Shown piece after piece: positions 1 through 8,910 of a stretch of DNA of 64,000 bases. Where the stretch lies: positions 103,767-167,766 of the forward strand of contig JAEUUP010000113.1 of NCBI GenBank assembly GCA_016787525.1. The letters are read 5' to 3'. A program made the position numbers and the translations under genes. Numbering within the stretch: position 1 is the stretch's first letter; each line of letters begins with the position of its first letter. The stretch is from Saprospiraceae bacterium (GTDB lineage: Bacteria; Bacteroidota; Bacteroidia; Chitinophagales; Saprospiraceae). Under the pieces are notes generated by a model. It was not told where the DNA came from and ran no database searches. It was given only the letters and a program-made list of their open reading frames with translations.

Positions 1-12
1 AAAATTAATAAG

Positions 13-1290
13 CTAAAAATAATATCCAACAAGAAATGAATGATGCCAAGGTTTGAAAATATTGTCGTTGATATTGGCAGGAATGAGACTCAATGGGAAC
101 TGCTCCATTTTTACCTCAGCAAACCATTTTTTTATTTGATATCCTGCTATTAATGATGCAGTAATAGATGAACTTTTCAAATCATAAACCTCTGGTGAAA
201 AAAAATTGGCGGGTTGGGTGTATGATTTAGTATAATCTGCTTTTGGAAAATAAGCCAAATTCAAGCCTAATTTGAAGAAATAAGCATGTCCAACACGAAT
301 TTTACTTGCAAAATTAGCTCTCATATAGGGCATGAGATATAACCCAGTTAGTTTGGCATCGTATTGAATCTCTCGTGAGTTTGCGCTCAAATATTGATCA
401 AATTTACTCGATACAAAACTTAATGTAGTTCCTATTCTCAGTGGCGATAAGGCACGTCCAGCTCTTATCTCAAGTCCTAAGCCTATTGGAACAGTCAAGT
501 TTCCTTTGATATTATCGTATTTTCCAAATGAGTTAATTGTTGCAAACGGTAATGCCACGCCCGTCTGGACAAAAAAGTTAACCTTAGCTTTAGCCGATGC
601 ACTCGAATACTCTGACTTACCTACGCAGTTATTATAGGTTTTGACGATTCTTTTTAGGTCACTTTCATTCAATTCGAGGTTTGTTAGCTTGCTGATAAAA
701 TATTTGCAATCGTCTGTGGCATAAGTCAGTCTCGTGATATAATCTTTTATGAAAGAATATACAATAGTATGTTTGCCTTGTGGGTCTTTTAGGCGGAATT
801 TCAGGTTCAATAGCTCAATATATTTTTCCTTGCCTTTTTGAATGAAGAAATGCTCTGATGGTGATTGTAAAGTAACGTAGCTAAATAGTGATAAATTCCC
901 TTTTTCTAAAAGGCGTAGAAAAACAGTGTCTTGTCGCCAGTTGATGGATTGCAATGCATCGCGCTCCGTTTCGTATGCGTCTGAGGCTTCTAAATCTTTG
1001 GTAGTTCGGTTAGCTATTTCCAAAATTGCTGATTGGTAGGTCTCGTTTTTACCTGTAATGGTGAATTTTGAGATGTCTTTAGGATATAGTTTTTGAATAT
1101 TGCTTGAGTTAGAAGCCCTAAACTGGACAAATTCGGGGTTGATAAACCATTCTTGATACTTGATTTGTCCTGTCATTGTGCTGCCGTCAGATTTGTAAAC
1201 AATGGCATCCACAAAACCATTTTGGGCATGAACCGAGAAGAAAAAAAGTGAGAGAAGCACTGTTTTTAACGTTTTAATCATTTTTATCAT
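13..1290 (-). CDS. Secreted outer-membrane beta-barrel-like protein
   Basis: A 425-residue protein that I do not recognise as a named family. Residues 1 to about 22 form a clear Sec signal peptide (basic start, LLSLFFFS core, HAQ end). The next 90 residues are a small beta-rich domain starting FVDAIVYKSDGSTMTG, a type often found at the front of Bacteroidota envelope proteins. The last 190 residues alternate polar and hydrophobic residues and end in SFLVGYYF; a terminal aromatic is typical of outer-membrane barrels. The gene contains no copy of the dispersed ACTGAGGGG element. It lies downstream of a bidirectional terminator, so it is probably a single transcription unit. Function unknown. 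Confidence 0.6.
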   Translation of the reverse strand: MIKMIKTLKTVLLSLFFFSVHAQNGFVDAIVYKSDGSTMTGQIKYQEWFINPEFVQFRASNSSNIQKLYPKDISKFTITGKNETYQSAILEIANRTTKDLEASDAYETERDALQSINWRQDTVFLRLLEKGNLSLFSYVTLQSPSEHFFIQKGKEKYIELLNLKFRLKDPQGKHTIVYSFIKDYITRLTYATDDCKYFISKLTNLELNESDLKRIVKTYNNCVGKSEYSSASAKAKVNFFVQTGVALPFATINSFGKYDNIKGNLTVPIGLGLEIRAGRALSPLRIGTTLSFVSSKFDQYLSANSREIQYDAKLTGLYLMPYMRANFASKIRVGHAYFFKLGLNLAYFPKADYTKSYTQPANFFSPEVYDLKSSSITASLIAGYQIKKWFAEVKMEQFPLSLIPANINDNIFKPWHHSFLVGYYF

Positions 1291-1324
1291 TTTGAAGTAA
1301 GCGAAAAGTTTATTGTATTCTACT

Positions 1325-1362
1325 AAAAAAGGTCAGCAAGGTTACATCCTTGCTGACCTTTT
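1325..1362. terminator. Bidirectional hairpin terminator
   Basis: An 11-bp perfect stem, GGTCAGCAAGG at 1331-1341 and CCTTGCTGACC at 1348-1358, has a 6-base loop. It is flanked by six A on the left and four T on the right, so it can act on both strands. On the minus strand it ends the SRPBCC gene. Confidence 0.85.
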
Positions 1363-1402
1363 CATACACACTCCGCTTCTTTTGACAATTTTCGTGCCTG
1401 AA

Positions 1403-1413
1403 TACTGAGGGGG
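1403..1413 (+). repeat. Intergenic copy of the TACTGAGGGGG element
   Basis: A full-consensus copy (TACTGAGGGGGTA) lies about 10 bp past the end of the SRPBCC gene and 40 bp from the terminator. It is one of eight copies outside genes. Confidence 0.9.
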
Positions 1414-1423
1414 TAAAAATCGG

Positions 1424-1957
1424 TTATTTTTTACTTTCACAATGTGCTTTTAGGTTCGCTAAACCTTTTTCATAGTCGGGTCCAATGAAGCTATTCATCG
1501 CCAAGCCAAACCAGCGCGCAAAGGGGTTCATACCATGATCCGAGTCAAATGACCAAACGACCTTAGTGGCTGTACTGTCTTTGGCAGTAAACTTAAAATC
1601 AGCCATCGCATCGCCTTGTCCTTTGAATTCCATCTTGGTTTTCAGCAATTCGGTGGGTTTGGCATCAATAATGGTGAGCTTCCCTTCGCCGACCTTGTCG
1701 TTGCCGACCCAAGTGTAGTACGCACCCAAGCCTGCACTTGATGGCTCACTGTAAACCCACTTGACGTTTGGGTCGAGTTTTGCCCAAGGTGACCAGTTGA
1801 CCCAGTTTTTCAGTTCATTAACTTGGTCATAAACGAGCGGCGCAGGAGATGCAATATCTATTTGTCTTTCAACGTGTGAAGTGCCTGGAAGGAGTAAGCC
1901 GATGCCCAAAAAGCCAACGACAATGATGAGTAGCCAGCGTAAAATCTTGCCTAACAT
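1424..1957 (-). CDS. SRPBCC (polyketide cyclase/START fold) family protein
   Basis: A protein of about 177 residues with one N-terminal membrane helix (LRWLLIIVVGFLGIGLLLPG) followed by a helix-grip ligand-binding domain. The stretch VERQIDIASPAPLVYDQVNELKNW matches the usual opening of SRPBCC/polyketide-cyclase proteins, and the WSPWAKLDP and C-terminal helix around GPDYEKGL are also typical. Such proteins bind hydrophobic ligands; the ligand here is unknown. I chose the ATG at 1957 (MLGKIL) because the 15 residues upstream are low-quality leader; an ATG at 2002 is the alternative. The membrane anchor suggests the domain faces the periplasm. Confidence 0.8.
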   Translation of the reverse strand: MLGKILRWLLIIVVGFLGIGLLLPGTSHVERQIDIASPAPLVYDQVNELKNWVNWSPWAKLDPNVKWVYSEPSSAGLGAYYTWVGNDKVGEGKLTIIDAKPTELLKTKMEFKGQGDAMADFKFTAKDSTATKVVWSFDSDHGMNPFARWFGLAMNSFIGPDYEKGLANLKAHCESKK

Positions 1958-2069
1958 GGTTGTTCTGTTTAAAATTTTAAAAAATAAGTTTATAATTTTC
2001 AAACAAAATTAAAAATATTGTTTGAAATAAAAACCATTTTTCGACAAAAACAAACAGAAAGTAGAAAAT

Positions 2070-3167
2070 TTATTCGGAAAGATATTCGCCTAAGCGGTTG
2101 AATGTATAAACAGTAGCAAAAACAGCCAGTCCCGGAAAAACAGCCATCCACCACGCACTATAATCTGTGCGAACTTCCATCAACAAAGTCCCCCAAGTGA
2201 CTTGTTCAACGGGTAAACCCAAACCTAAGAATGATAAAGATGCCTCGAGCAAAACACCATTAGCAATGCCAAAAGCGAAAGCAATGAGGACAGGCGTGAG
2301 AATATTGGGCAGAGCATGGTGCAAAATGATGCGTAAAGGGCGTGCGCCCATGACTTCGGCTGCTTCCATGTATTCCAACTGTCGGATGCGAATCATTTCA
2401 CCGCGAATCAAACGGACGAAGCCTGTCCAACCCGTTGCACCAATAAAAAGGATAAGGCTCAATGTGCTGAGTCGTTGTACAATGGTCAATGCACCCAAAA
2501 CCCATAAAATGAATGGGATGCTCTGCATCACTTCTACAAAACGCATGACGACAAGGTCGAGAGGTAGTGTTATTTTTTTAAATTTTAGGAAAATACTTTT
2601 TTCCAAAATACTGATGAACCATTCAAAAACTAAAAATGCAACTATCAAAACACCTAAAATTGATATAACAGATGCTTGAACATTGAAAAGAACAAACAAA
2701 TAAAACAAAGTGAGGACAAAAAAGCACCCCCTCAGTATGAGGCTGAAAATAGGCACCTCCAAACGGTTGTCGCCAAAATACCCAACTGCTAAGCCAATAG
2801 GCAAACCTATAAGCAACGCCAAAAAAACACCACCCACACCAATAAGAAAGGCTGTTCGTGTGCCTGTGATAATGCCAGCTGACACATCGCGTCCTAACGC
2901 ATCAGTTCCCAACCAATGACGATAATATACTGAGGGGGCATTTTGCGTTGCAAAAGGAGAAACCGATGCATTTTCTTTATTGTCTAATTTGCCCGAAGAA
3001 TAGGGAATGAGTGGCGGAATCAGCGTTTTTGAAGGTTCATTGGCTAACCAATGACCAAAAAAAGCGACAAAAATCATGGTCTTCAATACAAAAATCGCCC
3101 GCTTGGGCTTCGATTGCCGTCGGTTAGTGAAAAGCATCAAAAAGGGACTGAACCATGAACGCAACAT
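2070..3167 (-). CDS. ABC transporter permease, OppC/DppC-like
   Basis: A 365-residue inner-membrane permease of the dipeptide/oligopeptide class. Diagnostic features are GTDALGRDVSAGIITGTRTA (the conserved opening of the OppC core), several membrane helices, and the EAA loop EAAEVMGARPLRIILHHALPNI near residue 270, which contacts the ATPase. It would pair with an OppB-type permease and OppD/F ATPases, which are not in this window. Its ATG overlaps the stop of the upstream 66-residue gene as TAATG, so translation is probably coupled. It carries two copies of the dispersed element, read as LRG and PSV; the first sits in a non-conserved linker. Confidence 0.88.
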   Translation of the reverse strand: MLRSWFSPFLMLFTNRRQSKPKRAIFVLKTMIFVAFFGHWLANEPSKTLIPPLIPYSSGKLDNKENASVSPFATQNAPSVYYRHWLGTDALGRDVSAGIITGTRTAFLIGVGGVFLALLIGLPIGLAVGYFGDNRLEVPIFSLILRGCFFVLTLFYLFVLFNVQASVISILGVLIVAFLVFEWFISILEKSIFLKFKKITLPLDLVVMRFVEVMQSIPFILWVLGALTIVQRLSTLSLILFIGATGWTGFVRLIRGEMIRIRQLEYMEAAEVMGARPLRIILHHALPNILTPVLIAFAFGIANGVLLEASLSFLGLGLPVEQVTWGTLLMEVRTDYSAWWMAVFPGLAVFATVYTFNRLGEYLSE

Positions 3168-3367
3168 TATTTCTTCTTCTTTTTGGCTTTTTCCGTTTCT
3201 TCTTTTTCTACCAATTTTTTGTCAGAGACGTTTTGGTTTAGGAAATCGTTGATTTTGTCGAGGTTGATGGTTGTTGTCAACTCACCAAATTCGTTGATGC
3301 CCATGTCGAATTTTCCGATTTCAGTTTTCTTTTTTCCTGTTTTTTTAGGTTTTTTTTCGTCAGACAT
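3167..3367 (-). CDS. Small lysine-rich conserved protein
   Basis: A 66-residue protein with highly basic ends (KKPKKTGKKKTE and KAKKKKK) around a more ordinary core, FDMGINEFGELTTTINLDKIN. I do not recognise a named family. The core looks like a short folded or binding segment rather than low complexity. Its TAA stop overlaps the permease ATG (TAATG), and lptB lies 11 bp upstream, so the three genes read as one unit lptB - this gene - permease. The basic tails suggest nucleic-acid or ribosome association, but that is inference. Confidence 0.65.
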   Translation of the reverse strand: MSDEKKPKKTGKKKTEIGKFDMGINEFGELTTTINLDKINDFLNQNVSDKKLVEKEETEKAKKKKK

Positions 3368-3378
3368 GTTGTTTTATT

Positions 3379-4119
3379 TTAAACTTCAATATTTTTTCTG
3401 CGCAATTCAAAATGTTTACCCAAATAGACCTTGCGCACCATTTCGTCGGCTGCGAGTTCTTCTGCCGTTCCAGCTTTCAGAATACTACCCTCGAACATCA
3501 AATAGGCGCGGTCGGTGATGGATAGAGTTTCCTGCACATTGTGGTCGGTGATGAGAATACCAATGTTTTTAGTCTTCAATTTTGCAACAATGTATTGAAT
3601 ATCCTCGACGGCAATCGGGTCAATGCCTGCAAAAGGTTCGTCGAGTAGGATAAAACTGGGGTTGGTTGCCAATGCGCGCGCAATTTCGGTACGGCGGCGT
3701 TCGCCACCGCTGAGTGTGTCACCGTTGCTTTTGCGCACTTTGTGTAGGTTAAACTCATCCAAAAGGCTTTCCAAGCGGACATCTTGTTCGTTTTTACTGA
3801 GGGGGGTCATTTCGAGTACAGCGGCGATGTTTTGTTCAACCGTCAATTTTCGGAAGACAGAAGGCTCTTGAGGCAAGTAGCCGATGCCTTTTTGTGCGCG
3901 ACGGTACATGGCTAAGTCTGTGATGTTTTCATCATTCAGAAATACCGCCCCGTCATTGGGTTTGATGAAACCGACCGTCATATAGAAAGAAGTGGTTTTG
4001 CCTGCTCCGTTGGGTCCTAACAAGCCGACGATTTCACCCTGATTGACAAAGAATGAAACGCCTTTGACGACTTGTCGTGCGCCATAGTTTTTTATAAGGT
4101 TTTCAGCTTTTAATATCAT
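3379..4119 (-). CDS. lptB: LPS export ABC transporter ATP-binding protein LptB
   Basis: The 246-residue cytoplasmic ATPase of the Lpt system that moves lipopolysaccharide from the inner membrane toward the outer membrane. All nucleotide-binding motifs are present: Walker [10 protein letters not shown] at 35-43, Q-loop Q84, signature LSGGE at 136-140, Walker B FILLDEP at 156-162, and the H-loop histidine in ITDH at 193. Length and the order [17 protein letters not shown] fit LptB closely. LptFG and LptC are not nearby. One dispersed element is read as PLS in the linker between the Q-loop and signature motifs (TPLSKNEQ), a variable region of the family. Confidence 0.95.
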   Translation of the reverse strand: MILKAENLIKNYGARQVVKGVSFFVNQGEIVGLLGPNGAGKTTSFYMTVGFIKPNDGAVFLNDENITDLAMYRRAQKGIGYLPQEPSVFRKLTVEQNIAAVLEMTPLSKNEQDVRLESLLDEFNLHKVRKSNGDTLSGGERRRTEIARALATNPSFILLDEPFAGIDPIAVEDIQYIVAKLKTKNIGILITDHNVQETLSITDRAYLMFEGSILKAGTAEELAADEMVRKVYLGKHFELRRKNIEV

Positions 4120-4142
4120 GTTTTTTGAATCGTGAATTTTCG

Positions 4143-4150
4143 CAAAAATA
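4143..4150 (-). promoter_or_regulatory. Candidate -7 element for the lptB unit
   Basis: On the minus strand this reads TATTTTTG, matching the Bacteroidota TAnnTTTG box, about 25 bp before the lptB start. I see no good -33 TTG partner. Confidence 0.4.
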
Positions 4151-4321
4151 GCTTTCTTTTAACGCTTCTTAATGGTGTTTTGCATTGAAACTTTTATCTA
4201 AAAAGAGAGTTTTTTATCTAAAACTCCGAAATTGCGTTTTTAAGTACCTAATTTCGCCGAGTTGTTCGGCAACAACACCTGAATGACGAATAATTTTTTA
4301 ATTTTTTAAACAAAAAGAGTG

Positions 4322-5167
4322 ATGAAAAACTTCTTTCTAAGACCCCTCAGTATCGTAGCCATTTTGATGCTGAGTATCTCTATCAATGCGCAGATTACGA
4401 CACCACAGCCGAGCCCAAGCGGTAGTTTTACGCAAAGCGTTGGCCTGACTGAAATCAAAGTCGAATACAGCCGTCCTGCTGCAAAAGGACGTAAAATCTT
4501 TGGGGGCGTTGTTCCTTTCGATGCCGTTTGGCGTTTAGGAGCTAATTCGCCTACCAAATTTACGACAACGGATTCAATCACTGTTGCAGGTAAAGGTTTG
4601 GCAAAAGGTACTTATGTTTTGATGGCAAAACCGGGCGCGAGCGAATGGGAAATTATTTTCAACAAAAACCCAACGGCTTCTGCTTTTGGTTTTAAAGAAG
4701 AAGACAATGTTGTGAAGGTCAAAGTGCCAACTCAAAATTTGCCTTTTAATGTCGAATCATTTTCAATGATGATTGGGGATATCACAGGTACGGGTGCTTC
4801 GCTTGATATTATGTGGGAAAATACGCTTGTTCGTGTGCCTTTCACAAATGATGTGGACTCAAAAGTGATGGCTCAAATCAAACAAAAATTGGCAGGTCCG
4901 ACTCAAAATGACTATTACGCTATGTCAACTTATTATTTTGAGACAGGTAAAGACCTCAAACAAGCTTTAGAGTTTTGCGACAAAGCTTTGAACCCCAATG
5001 AGACAAGATTTTGGATGTTGCGCCACAAGTCGTTGATTCAAGCGAAAATGGGCGACAAAAAAGGTGCTATCGCAACGGCTCAAAAATCGTTGGAAGCAGC
5101 TAAAGAAGCTAAAAATAATGACTATATCCGCATGAACGAGGCTTCAATCAAAGAATGGAGCAAATAA
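4322..5167 (+). CDS. DUF2911 domain protein, secreted
   Basis: A 281-residue exported protein. Residues 1 to about 22 are a signal peptide ending INAQ. The DUF2911 core follows: SFTQSVGLTEIKVEYSRPAAKGR, then GGVVPFDAVWRLGANSPTKF and KGTYVLMAKPG, the hallmark order of the family, whose role is unknown. The last 80 residues (TYYFETGKDLKQALEFCDKAL and following) are TPR-like helices. I start at ATG 4322; a GTG sits one codon upstream. A -7-like box TAATTTCG lies at about 4249. A dispersed element falls inside the signal peptide, read as RPLSI. Confidence 0.9.
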   Translation: MKNFFLRPLSIVAILMLSISINAQITTPQPSPSGSFTQSVGLTEIKVEYSRPAAKGRKIFGGVVPFDAVWRLGANSPTKFTTTDSITVAGKGLAKGTYVLMAKPGASEWEIIFNKNPTASAFGFKEEDNVVKVKVPTQNLPFNVESFSMMIGDITGTGASLDIMWENTLVRVPFTNDVDSKVMAQIKQKLAGPTQNDYYAMSTYYFETGKDLKQALEFCDKALNPNETRFWMLRHKSLIQAKMGDKKGAIATAQKSLEAAKEAKNNDYIRMNEASIKEWSK

Positions 5168-5195
5168 TAGTGATGCGATATAAGAAATAAAGATT

Positions 5196-5236
5196 ATCGA
5201 ATGTTGGTCATAGACGAGCATTCGATTTTCTTTTTG
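5196..5236 (+). terminator. Terminator of the DUF2911 gene
   Basis: An 8-bp stem, ATCGAATG at 5196-5203 and CATTCGAT at 5219-5226, is followed by a T-rich tract (TTTCTTTTTG). Confidence 0.65.
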
Positions 5237-5286
5237 TGACAAAATGCTTATTTTTGTATTTTTTAATACCTGTCTTACAAGCCAAA

Positions 5287-6222
5287 ATGCCTAATTCTGA
5301 ATTAGATACACTACTTCAAAAAGTAGAATCTCTCGCCCAAACAAGCGCATGGGGACGTTTGATATATTCACCTTACCGCTATTTTTTTGCTCAGTTTATC
5401 CATAAGGTCTATTTCAAATGGACAAGAAAAGGTATTTTAACGAGTGCCAAAACTTTTTTTAAGCACCCCCTCAGTATGTTATTGCCTGCGGGTACGGATA
5501 TTTATCTAACAGGCGGCAAAACACACGATTCTGAGATTCGACTAGCTAAATTTTTGATAAAAACTTTTAGTAATAGTTCATCACGTCATTTTGTGGATGT
5601 TGGGGCGCATATCGGCTATTTTTCGGCTCTTGTTTCTATATTACTTGGCGAAAAAGGTCAAGTCATTGCCATCGAAGCAGCTAGAGGAACAGCTGCATTA
5701 TTAGAAAAAAACCTCAAAAACTTAGTCAATGTGGTGACTATACATGCCGCTGCAACAGAGCGTGATGGCGAAAGTATTGTATTTTATGAGTTTCCTGCTC
5801 TTTATTCAGAATACAATTCGACGCACATTGAGCAGTTTCAAAAAGAGGTATGGTTTCAGAAATTTAAGCCGCAAAAAGTAACCGTCAATGGTATGACCGT
5901 TGACAGTTTTGTGGAAAAATTTGATTTGAAAAACCCTGTTGTGAAGATAGATGCAGAAGGGGCAGAAGCTCAGGTAGTAGCAGGATTGCGAAAAACGATG
6001 GCAGGACAATCGCCCATCATCATCATCGAGTATTTGAGAGATAATAATGAGGGGCACAAAAAGGCGTTTGATATGCTCATCGAGGCGGGTTATAAACCCT
6101 ATATGATTGACAATCAAGGATTACTGAAGAGCATTGTTGATGTACAGTTGTATTTTACTGCACATGATATTGATTCGGATAATTTTGCTTTTTTGAAAGC
6201 AGACGTTCAAGTAACGGATTAG
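5287..6222 (+). CDS. FkbM family methyltransferase
   Basis: A SAM-dependent methyltransferase of 311 residues. The SAM-binding motif I is HFVDVGAHIGYFSALVS around residue 100, followed by GQVIAIEAARGTAALLEKNL (acidic residue that binds the ribose) and VVKIDAEGAEAQVVAGL, a signature of FkbM proteins, which usually O-methylate sugars or polyketide-like substrates. I place the start at ATG 5287 because the upstream GTG would add a poorly conserved segment that overlaps the preceding terminator's tail. Substrate unknown. One dispersed element is read as HPLSM near residue 60, outside the catalytic core. Confidence 0.88.
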   Translation: MPNSELDTLLQKVESLAQTSAWGRLIYSPYRYFFAQFIHKVYFKWTRKGILTSAKTFFKHPLSMLLPAGTDIYLTGGKTHDSEIRLAKFLIKTFSNSSSRHFVDVGAHIGYFSALVSILLGEKGQVIAIEAARGTAALLEKNLKNLVNVVTIHAAATERDGESIVFYEFPALYSEYNSTHIEQFQKEVWFQKFKPQKVTVNGMTVDSFVEKFDLKNPVVKIDAEGAEAQVVAGLRKTMAGQSPIIIIEYLRDNNEGHKKAFDMLIEAGYKPYMIDNQGLLKSIVDVQLYFTAHDIDSDNFAFLKADVQVTD

Positions 6223-6272
6223 AGATTGGTTAATAACCAAATATGTAAAATCAATCGGTTAGTAACCAATCT
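6223..6272. repeat. Inverted repeat (15 of 16 bp stem)
   Basis: AGATTGGTTAATAACC at 6223-6238 pairs with GGTTAGTAACCAATCT at 6257-6272 with one mismatch and an 18-base loop. It lies between convergent genes and may act as a terminator, although it lacks a T run. Its arms resemble the hairpin at 36467-36523. Confidence 0.6.
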
Positions 6273-6290
6273 TCTAATAGCCAATTGTTT

Positions 6291-6671
6291 TTAAGCCAAT
6301 ACAACAGAGTTGAATGTGCCGAATGGTGTTGCAATGTATTTAGGTGCATCCCAAGCATTCTCCCAAACCTCACCGTTGATGATGAAACGGTATTGATACT
6401 CTTTGCCAGCTTCCAATTCGAGTGTTGTTTTGAAAGAACCATCTTTTTGCTTTTTCAATTCAACCCCATTAAGGATGTCCCAATTATTGAACTCACCGAC
6501 AACTGCCACGCTTTGAGCTGTTTGTACAGCTTCTTTTGGCAATGTAAATGTTACTTTCGTTGTTGTAGCTGTTTTTTTTGTAGCTGCTTTTTTAGTTGCT
6601 TTTACAACTGGTGCTTCTGCAGTTACGGGTGCTTCTACTTCTTTAGGTGCTGCTGTTTTTTTAGTAGCCAT
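6291..6671 (-). CDS. Isoamylase-type early-set (CBM48-like) domain protein with Ala/Lys-rich tail
   Basis: A 126-residue protein in two parts. Residues 1-45 are Ala/Lys/Pro/Thr-rich with KKAATKKTATTTK repeats, resembling histone H1 or HU-type tails. Residues 46-126 are an early-set domain of the AMPK/isoamylase glycogen-binding kind: SVAVVGEFNNWD, then DGSFKTTLELEAGKEYQYRFIING and the closing GTFNSVVLA. GEFNNWD is the characteristic carbohydrate-facing motif. No catalytic domain is attached. Roles in glycogen or polysaccharide binding, or as a scaffold, are possible; the basic tail might bind nucleic acid. Single gene, with no partner evident. Confidence 0.82.
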   Translation of the reverse strand: MATKKTAAPKEVEAPVTAEAPVVKATKKAATKKTATTTKVTFTLPKEAVQTAQSVAVVGEFNNWDILNGVELKKQKDGSFKTTLELEAGKEYQYRFIINGEVWENAWDAPKYIATPFGTFNSVVLA

Positions 6672-6973
6672 TTTGATAAAAAATTAATTTCTGTTAAAAA
6701 ATAAAATTGGTTGGTTTTTATGTATTTATCTGAAAAAGTCGGGTGATTTGTGTATCTCATGCAGAGTCTGACATTTTCAGTTAGCTTTGAAATAATCAAA
6801 AGTTACTCAACAATTTAAAGACTGACTTAGTGTATTTTGGACACATGTATTTTTTATTTTTTTTTCAAAAAAAAAATTGATACAGAATTTTATATGGTCA
6901 AAACTGTGTACAAATGAGTACTTAATTGATTTACCATCAATAGATTGTGTGGAAAAAATAATATTTTAAAGTA

Positions 6974-6983
6974 CCCCTCAGTA
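6974..6983 (-). repeat. Intergenic copy of the element, 4-G form
   Basis: CCCCTCAGTA lies within GTACCCCTCAGTAC, so GTAC flanks the copy on both sides. It lies about 100 bp from the rpoD terminator. Confidence 0.9.
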
Positions 6984-7075
6984 CAAAACAATATAGAATC
7001 AGTATGTTTGAAAAGTTAATTCAGAATTTTATTTGCCTAAGAATAAAGGCATTTGAAGGCAAACCGATAAAAAAG

Positions 7076-7118
7076 AAGGGCAAGACAGTTGTTTAACGTT
7101 GTCTTGCCCTTTTCTTTT
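7076..7118. terminator. rpoD terminator
   Basis: A 12-bp perfect stem, AAGGGCAAGACA at 7076-7087 and TGTCTTGCCCTT at 7100-7111. T-rich tracts follow it on both strands. On the minus strand it closes rpoD. Confidence 0.85.
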
Positions 7119-7144
7119 TTTTAAATAAAGATTTTCTCCCTGTT

Positions 7145-8014
7145 TTAAGCACCTAAATAGTGTTTCAATAACTTACTTTTTGATGCTGAGCGCAATTTAT
7201 TGATGGCTTTGTCTTTGATTTGACGAACACGCTCACGTGTTAAGCCAAATTTATCACCAATATCTTCTAAACTCATCGGATGTTCGACACCAATACCAAA
7301 GTACAAGCGAATCACGTCGCTTTGGCGATCAGTTAAAGTACCTAAAGAGCGTTCGATTTCGCGACTCAAAGATTCTCTGTATTCAAGGTGCGTGTCGGTG
7401 CCAGGTGTTGTGCTGTTTTCGAGTACATCAAGCAAAGAGTTATCTTCGCCTTCTACGAAAGGTGCGTCCATAGATACATGACGTGCAGCAACACCCAAAG
7501 TGGTTTCTACCTCATCTGTTGTGATTTCGAGCATCAATGCTAACTCATCGGGTGTCGGCTCGCGTTCATACTCTTGTTCGAGTTCGGAAAACGCTTTATT
7601 GATTTTATTCAAAGAGCCAACTTTGTTCAAAGGCAGACGGACAATACGCGATTGCTCTGCCAAAGCTTGAAGAATAGATTGGCGAATCCACCAGACTGCA
7701 TAAGAAATGAATTTGAAACCGCGTGTTTCGTCAAATCTTTGTGCTGCTTTAATCAAGCCTAAATTCCCCTCATTGATGAGGTCGGAAAGTGAGAGACCTT
7801 GATTTTGATATTGCTTTGCAACAGAAACTACGAAGCGAAGGTTAGCTTTGGTCAACTTTTCAAGCGCAATTTGGTCGCCTTGTTTGATGCGTTTTGCTAA
7901 ATCTACTTCTTCTTCGGGTGTTAGAAGATCCACTTTACCAATTTCCTGTAAGTATTTTTCGAGTGACTGACTTTCTCGATTGGTAATGGATTTTGTGATT
8001 TTGAGTTGTCTCAT
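7145..8014 (-). CDS. rpoD: RNA polymerase primary sigma factor RpoD (SigA)
   Basis: A 289-residue sigma-70, the short Bacteroidota form that lacks region 1.1 and the non-conserved insert. Region 1.2 opens [24 protein letters not shown]. Regions 2.1-2.4 run through [30 protein letters not shown] and [19 protein letters not shown], and region 3 begins at [12 protein letters not shown]. Region 4.2, with the helix-turn-helix that reads the -33 element, is [20 protein letters not shown] near the C-terminus. It recognises promoters of the TTTG/TAnnTTTG type that appear elsewhere in this window. No dispersed element occurs between 6984 and 9381, the longest gap in the window. Confidence 0.96.
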   Translation of the reverse strand: MRQLKITKSITNRESQSLEKYLQEIGKVDLLTPEEEVDLAKRIKQGDQIALEKLTKANLRFVVSVAKQYQNQGLSLSDLINEGNLGLIKAAQRFDETRGFKFISYAVWWIRQSILQALAEQSRIVRLPLNKVGSLNKINKAFSELEQEYEREPTPDELALMLEITTDEVETTLGVAARHVSMDAPFVEGEDNSLLDVLENSTTPGTDTHLEYRESLSREIERSLGTLTDRQSDVIRLYFGIGVEHPMSLEDIGDKFGLTRERVRQIKDKAINKLRSASKSKLLKHYLGA

Positions 8015-8471
8015 GCCTGAGAAAAGGATTTATTTTTATTAAGCCAAAATGAATGTTTGTTTTTAGTTGATTGTTCTGGTTTGTTTTTCAATGTTTTGCT
8101 AAAAATTTACATGGGAAAGAAAAAATACAAGAGGGTATCGCTTAATTTTGATTTCATTTTATGGCTTCTGAGAAAGTGGTGCAAAGGTAAGTATATTTGA
8201 AAACGTTGTCAATACACTAACCTTGCAAAAGACTGTTAATAATGTTTTTGGTCACAAAATTTTATTCTGAAATATTCTATGAAAATGCACTATTGACCAA
8301 ATAATAACTCTTTTTCAATATTTAGTAAAAAAAATATTGCTTTTCTTTGGCGGAATCATTGAATTTATTTTTATTTCGCCGACATTACAGAAAATATAAA
8401 TTTTCTACTGTAAAAGCTCTTCTTTTCATTTGAACCGACTTTAATAAGGTCACTAACTTCTTACAATAATT
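8015..8471. other. 457-bp divergent intergenic region
   Basis: It lies between rpoD (minus) and the START-like gene (plus). Apart from the rpoD promoter at 8182-8212 it is A/T-rich, and I see no gene, repeat or strong hairpin. Confidence 0.6.
8182..8212 (-). promoter_or_regulatory. Probable rpoD promoter
   Basis: Minus strand: TTG at 8212-8210, a 20-base spacer, then TACCTTTG at 8189-8182, a full match to the Bacteroidota -7 box. This gives a 5' leader of about 165 bases. Confidence 0.65.
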
Positions 8472-8858
8472 ATGGCAGTAAAAAGAGTGAAGTTTGAGAT
8501 GGAGTTCATCTTTCGTGCTTCGCCAACGATTGTTTATCAATTTTTGACAACCCCTGCTTGTTTAGTGAGGTGGTTTTGCGACGAAGTAGATATTAATAGC
8601 ACAACTTATACCTTCGGTTGGGATGGCGACGAGCAAGTAGCTACACTGGTCGAAGACTGGGAAGATGAACTCTTGCGTTTTGAGTGGGAAGATGCCCCTT
8701 CGCCTAACGAATACTTAGAATTTAGTATCACCAAATCAGGTATTACTGAAGAAACTGTATTGAATATTACAGACTTTTGTGATGCTAACGATGTTAAAAA
8801 TGCACGCCTGCTTTGGGAGTCACAAATTGCTCAAATGCGTATTGAAACAGGTGGTTAG
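8472..8858 (+). CDS. START-like domain protein (SRPBCC superfamily)
   Basis: A 128-residue protein with a helix-grip fold: KFEMEFIFRASPTIVYQFLTTPACLVRWF is the typical first strand and helix of AHSA1/START-like proteins, and the C-terminal helix is around ARLLWESQIAQM. Acidic stretches (VEDWEDELLRFEWEDA) are notable. It is a small conserved protein of this phylum with no signal peptide, so probably cytoplasmic. Biochemical role unknown. It ends in a strong terminator, so it is monocistronic. Confidence 0.82.
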   Translation: MAVKRVKFEMEFIFRASPTIVYQFLTTPACLVRWFCDEVDINSTTYTFGWDGDEQVATLVEDWEDELLRFEWEDAPSPNEYLEFSITKSGITEETVLNITDFCDANDVKNARLLWESQIAQMRIETGG

Positions 8859-8910
8859 TCGCTAATTGGCTGTCTATCCTTTTGGATTTTAATAATTTTT
8901 ATCTTTTCAC

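Larger units (their letters stand above)
6672..7144. other. 473-bp intergenic region between two minus-strand genes
   Basis: No convincing gene. It holds A/T tracts (a T run then an A run near 6850-6880), one dispersed element at 6974-6983 in the setting GTACCCCTCAGTAC, which is flanked by GTAC on both sides, and the rpoD terminator at 7076-7118. It presumably contains the promoter of the CBM48 gene, but I see no clear TAnnTTTG box. Confidence 0.6.

Noticed and set aside
2167..2679. Open frame of 170 residues on the + strand
   Set aside because: It is antisense to the permease gene, with no family features.
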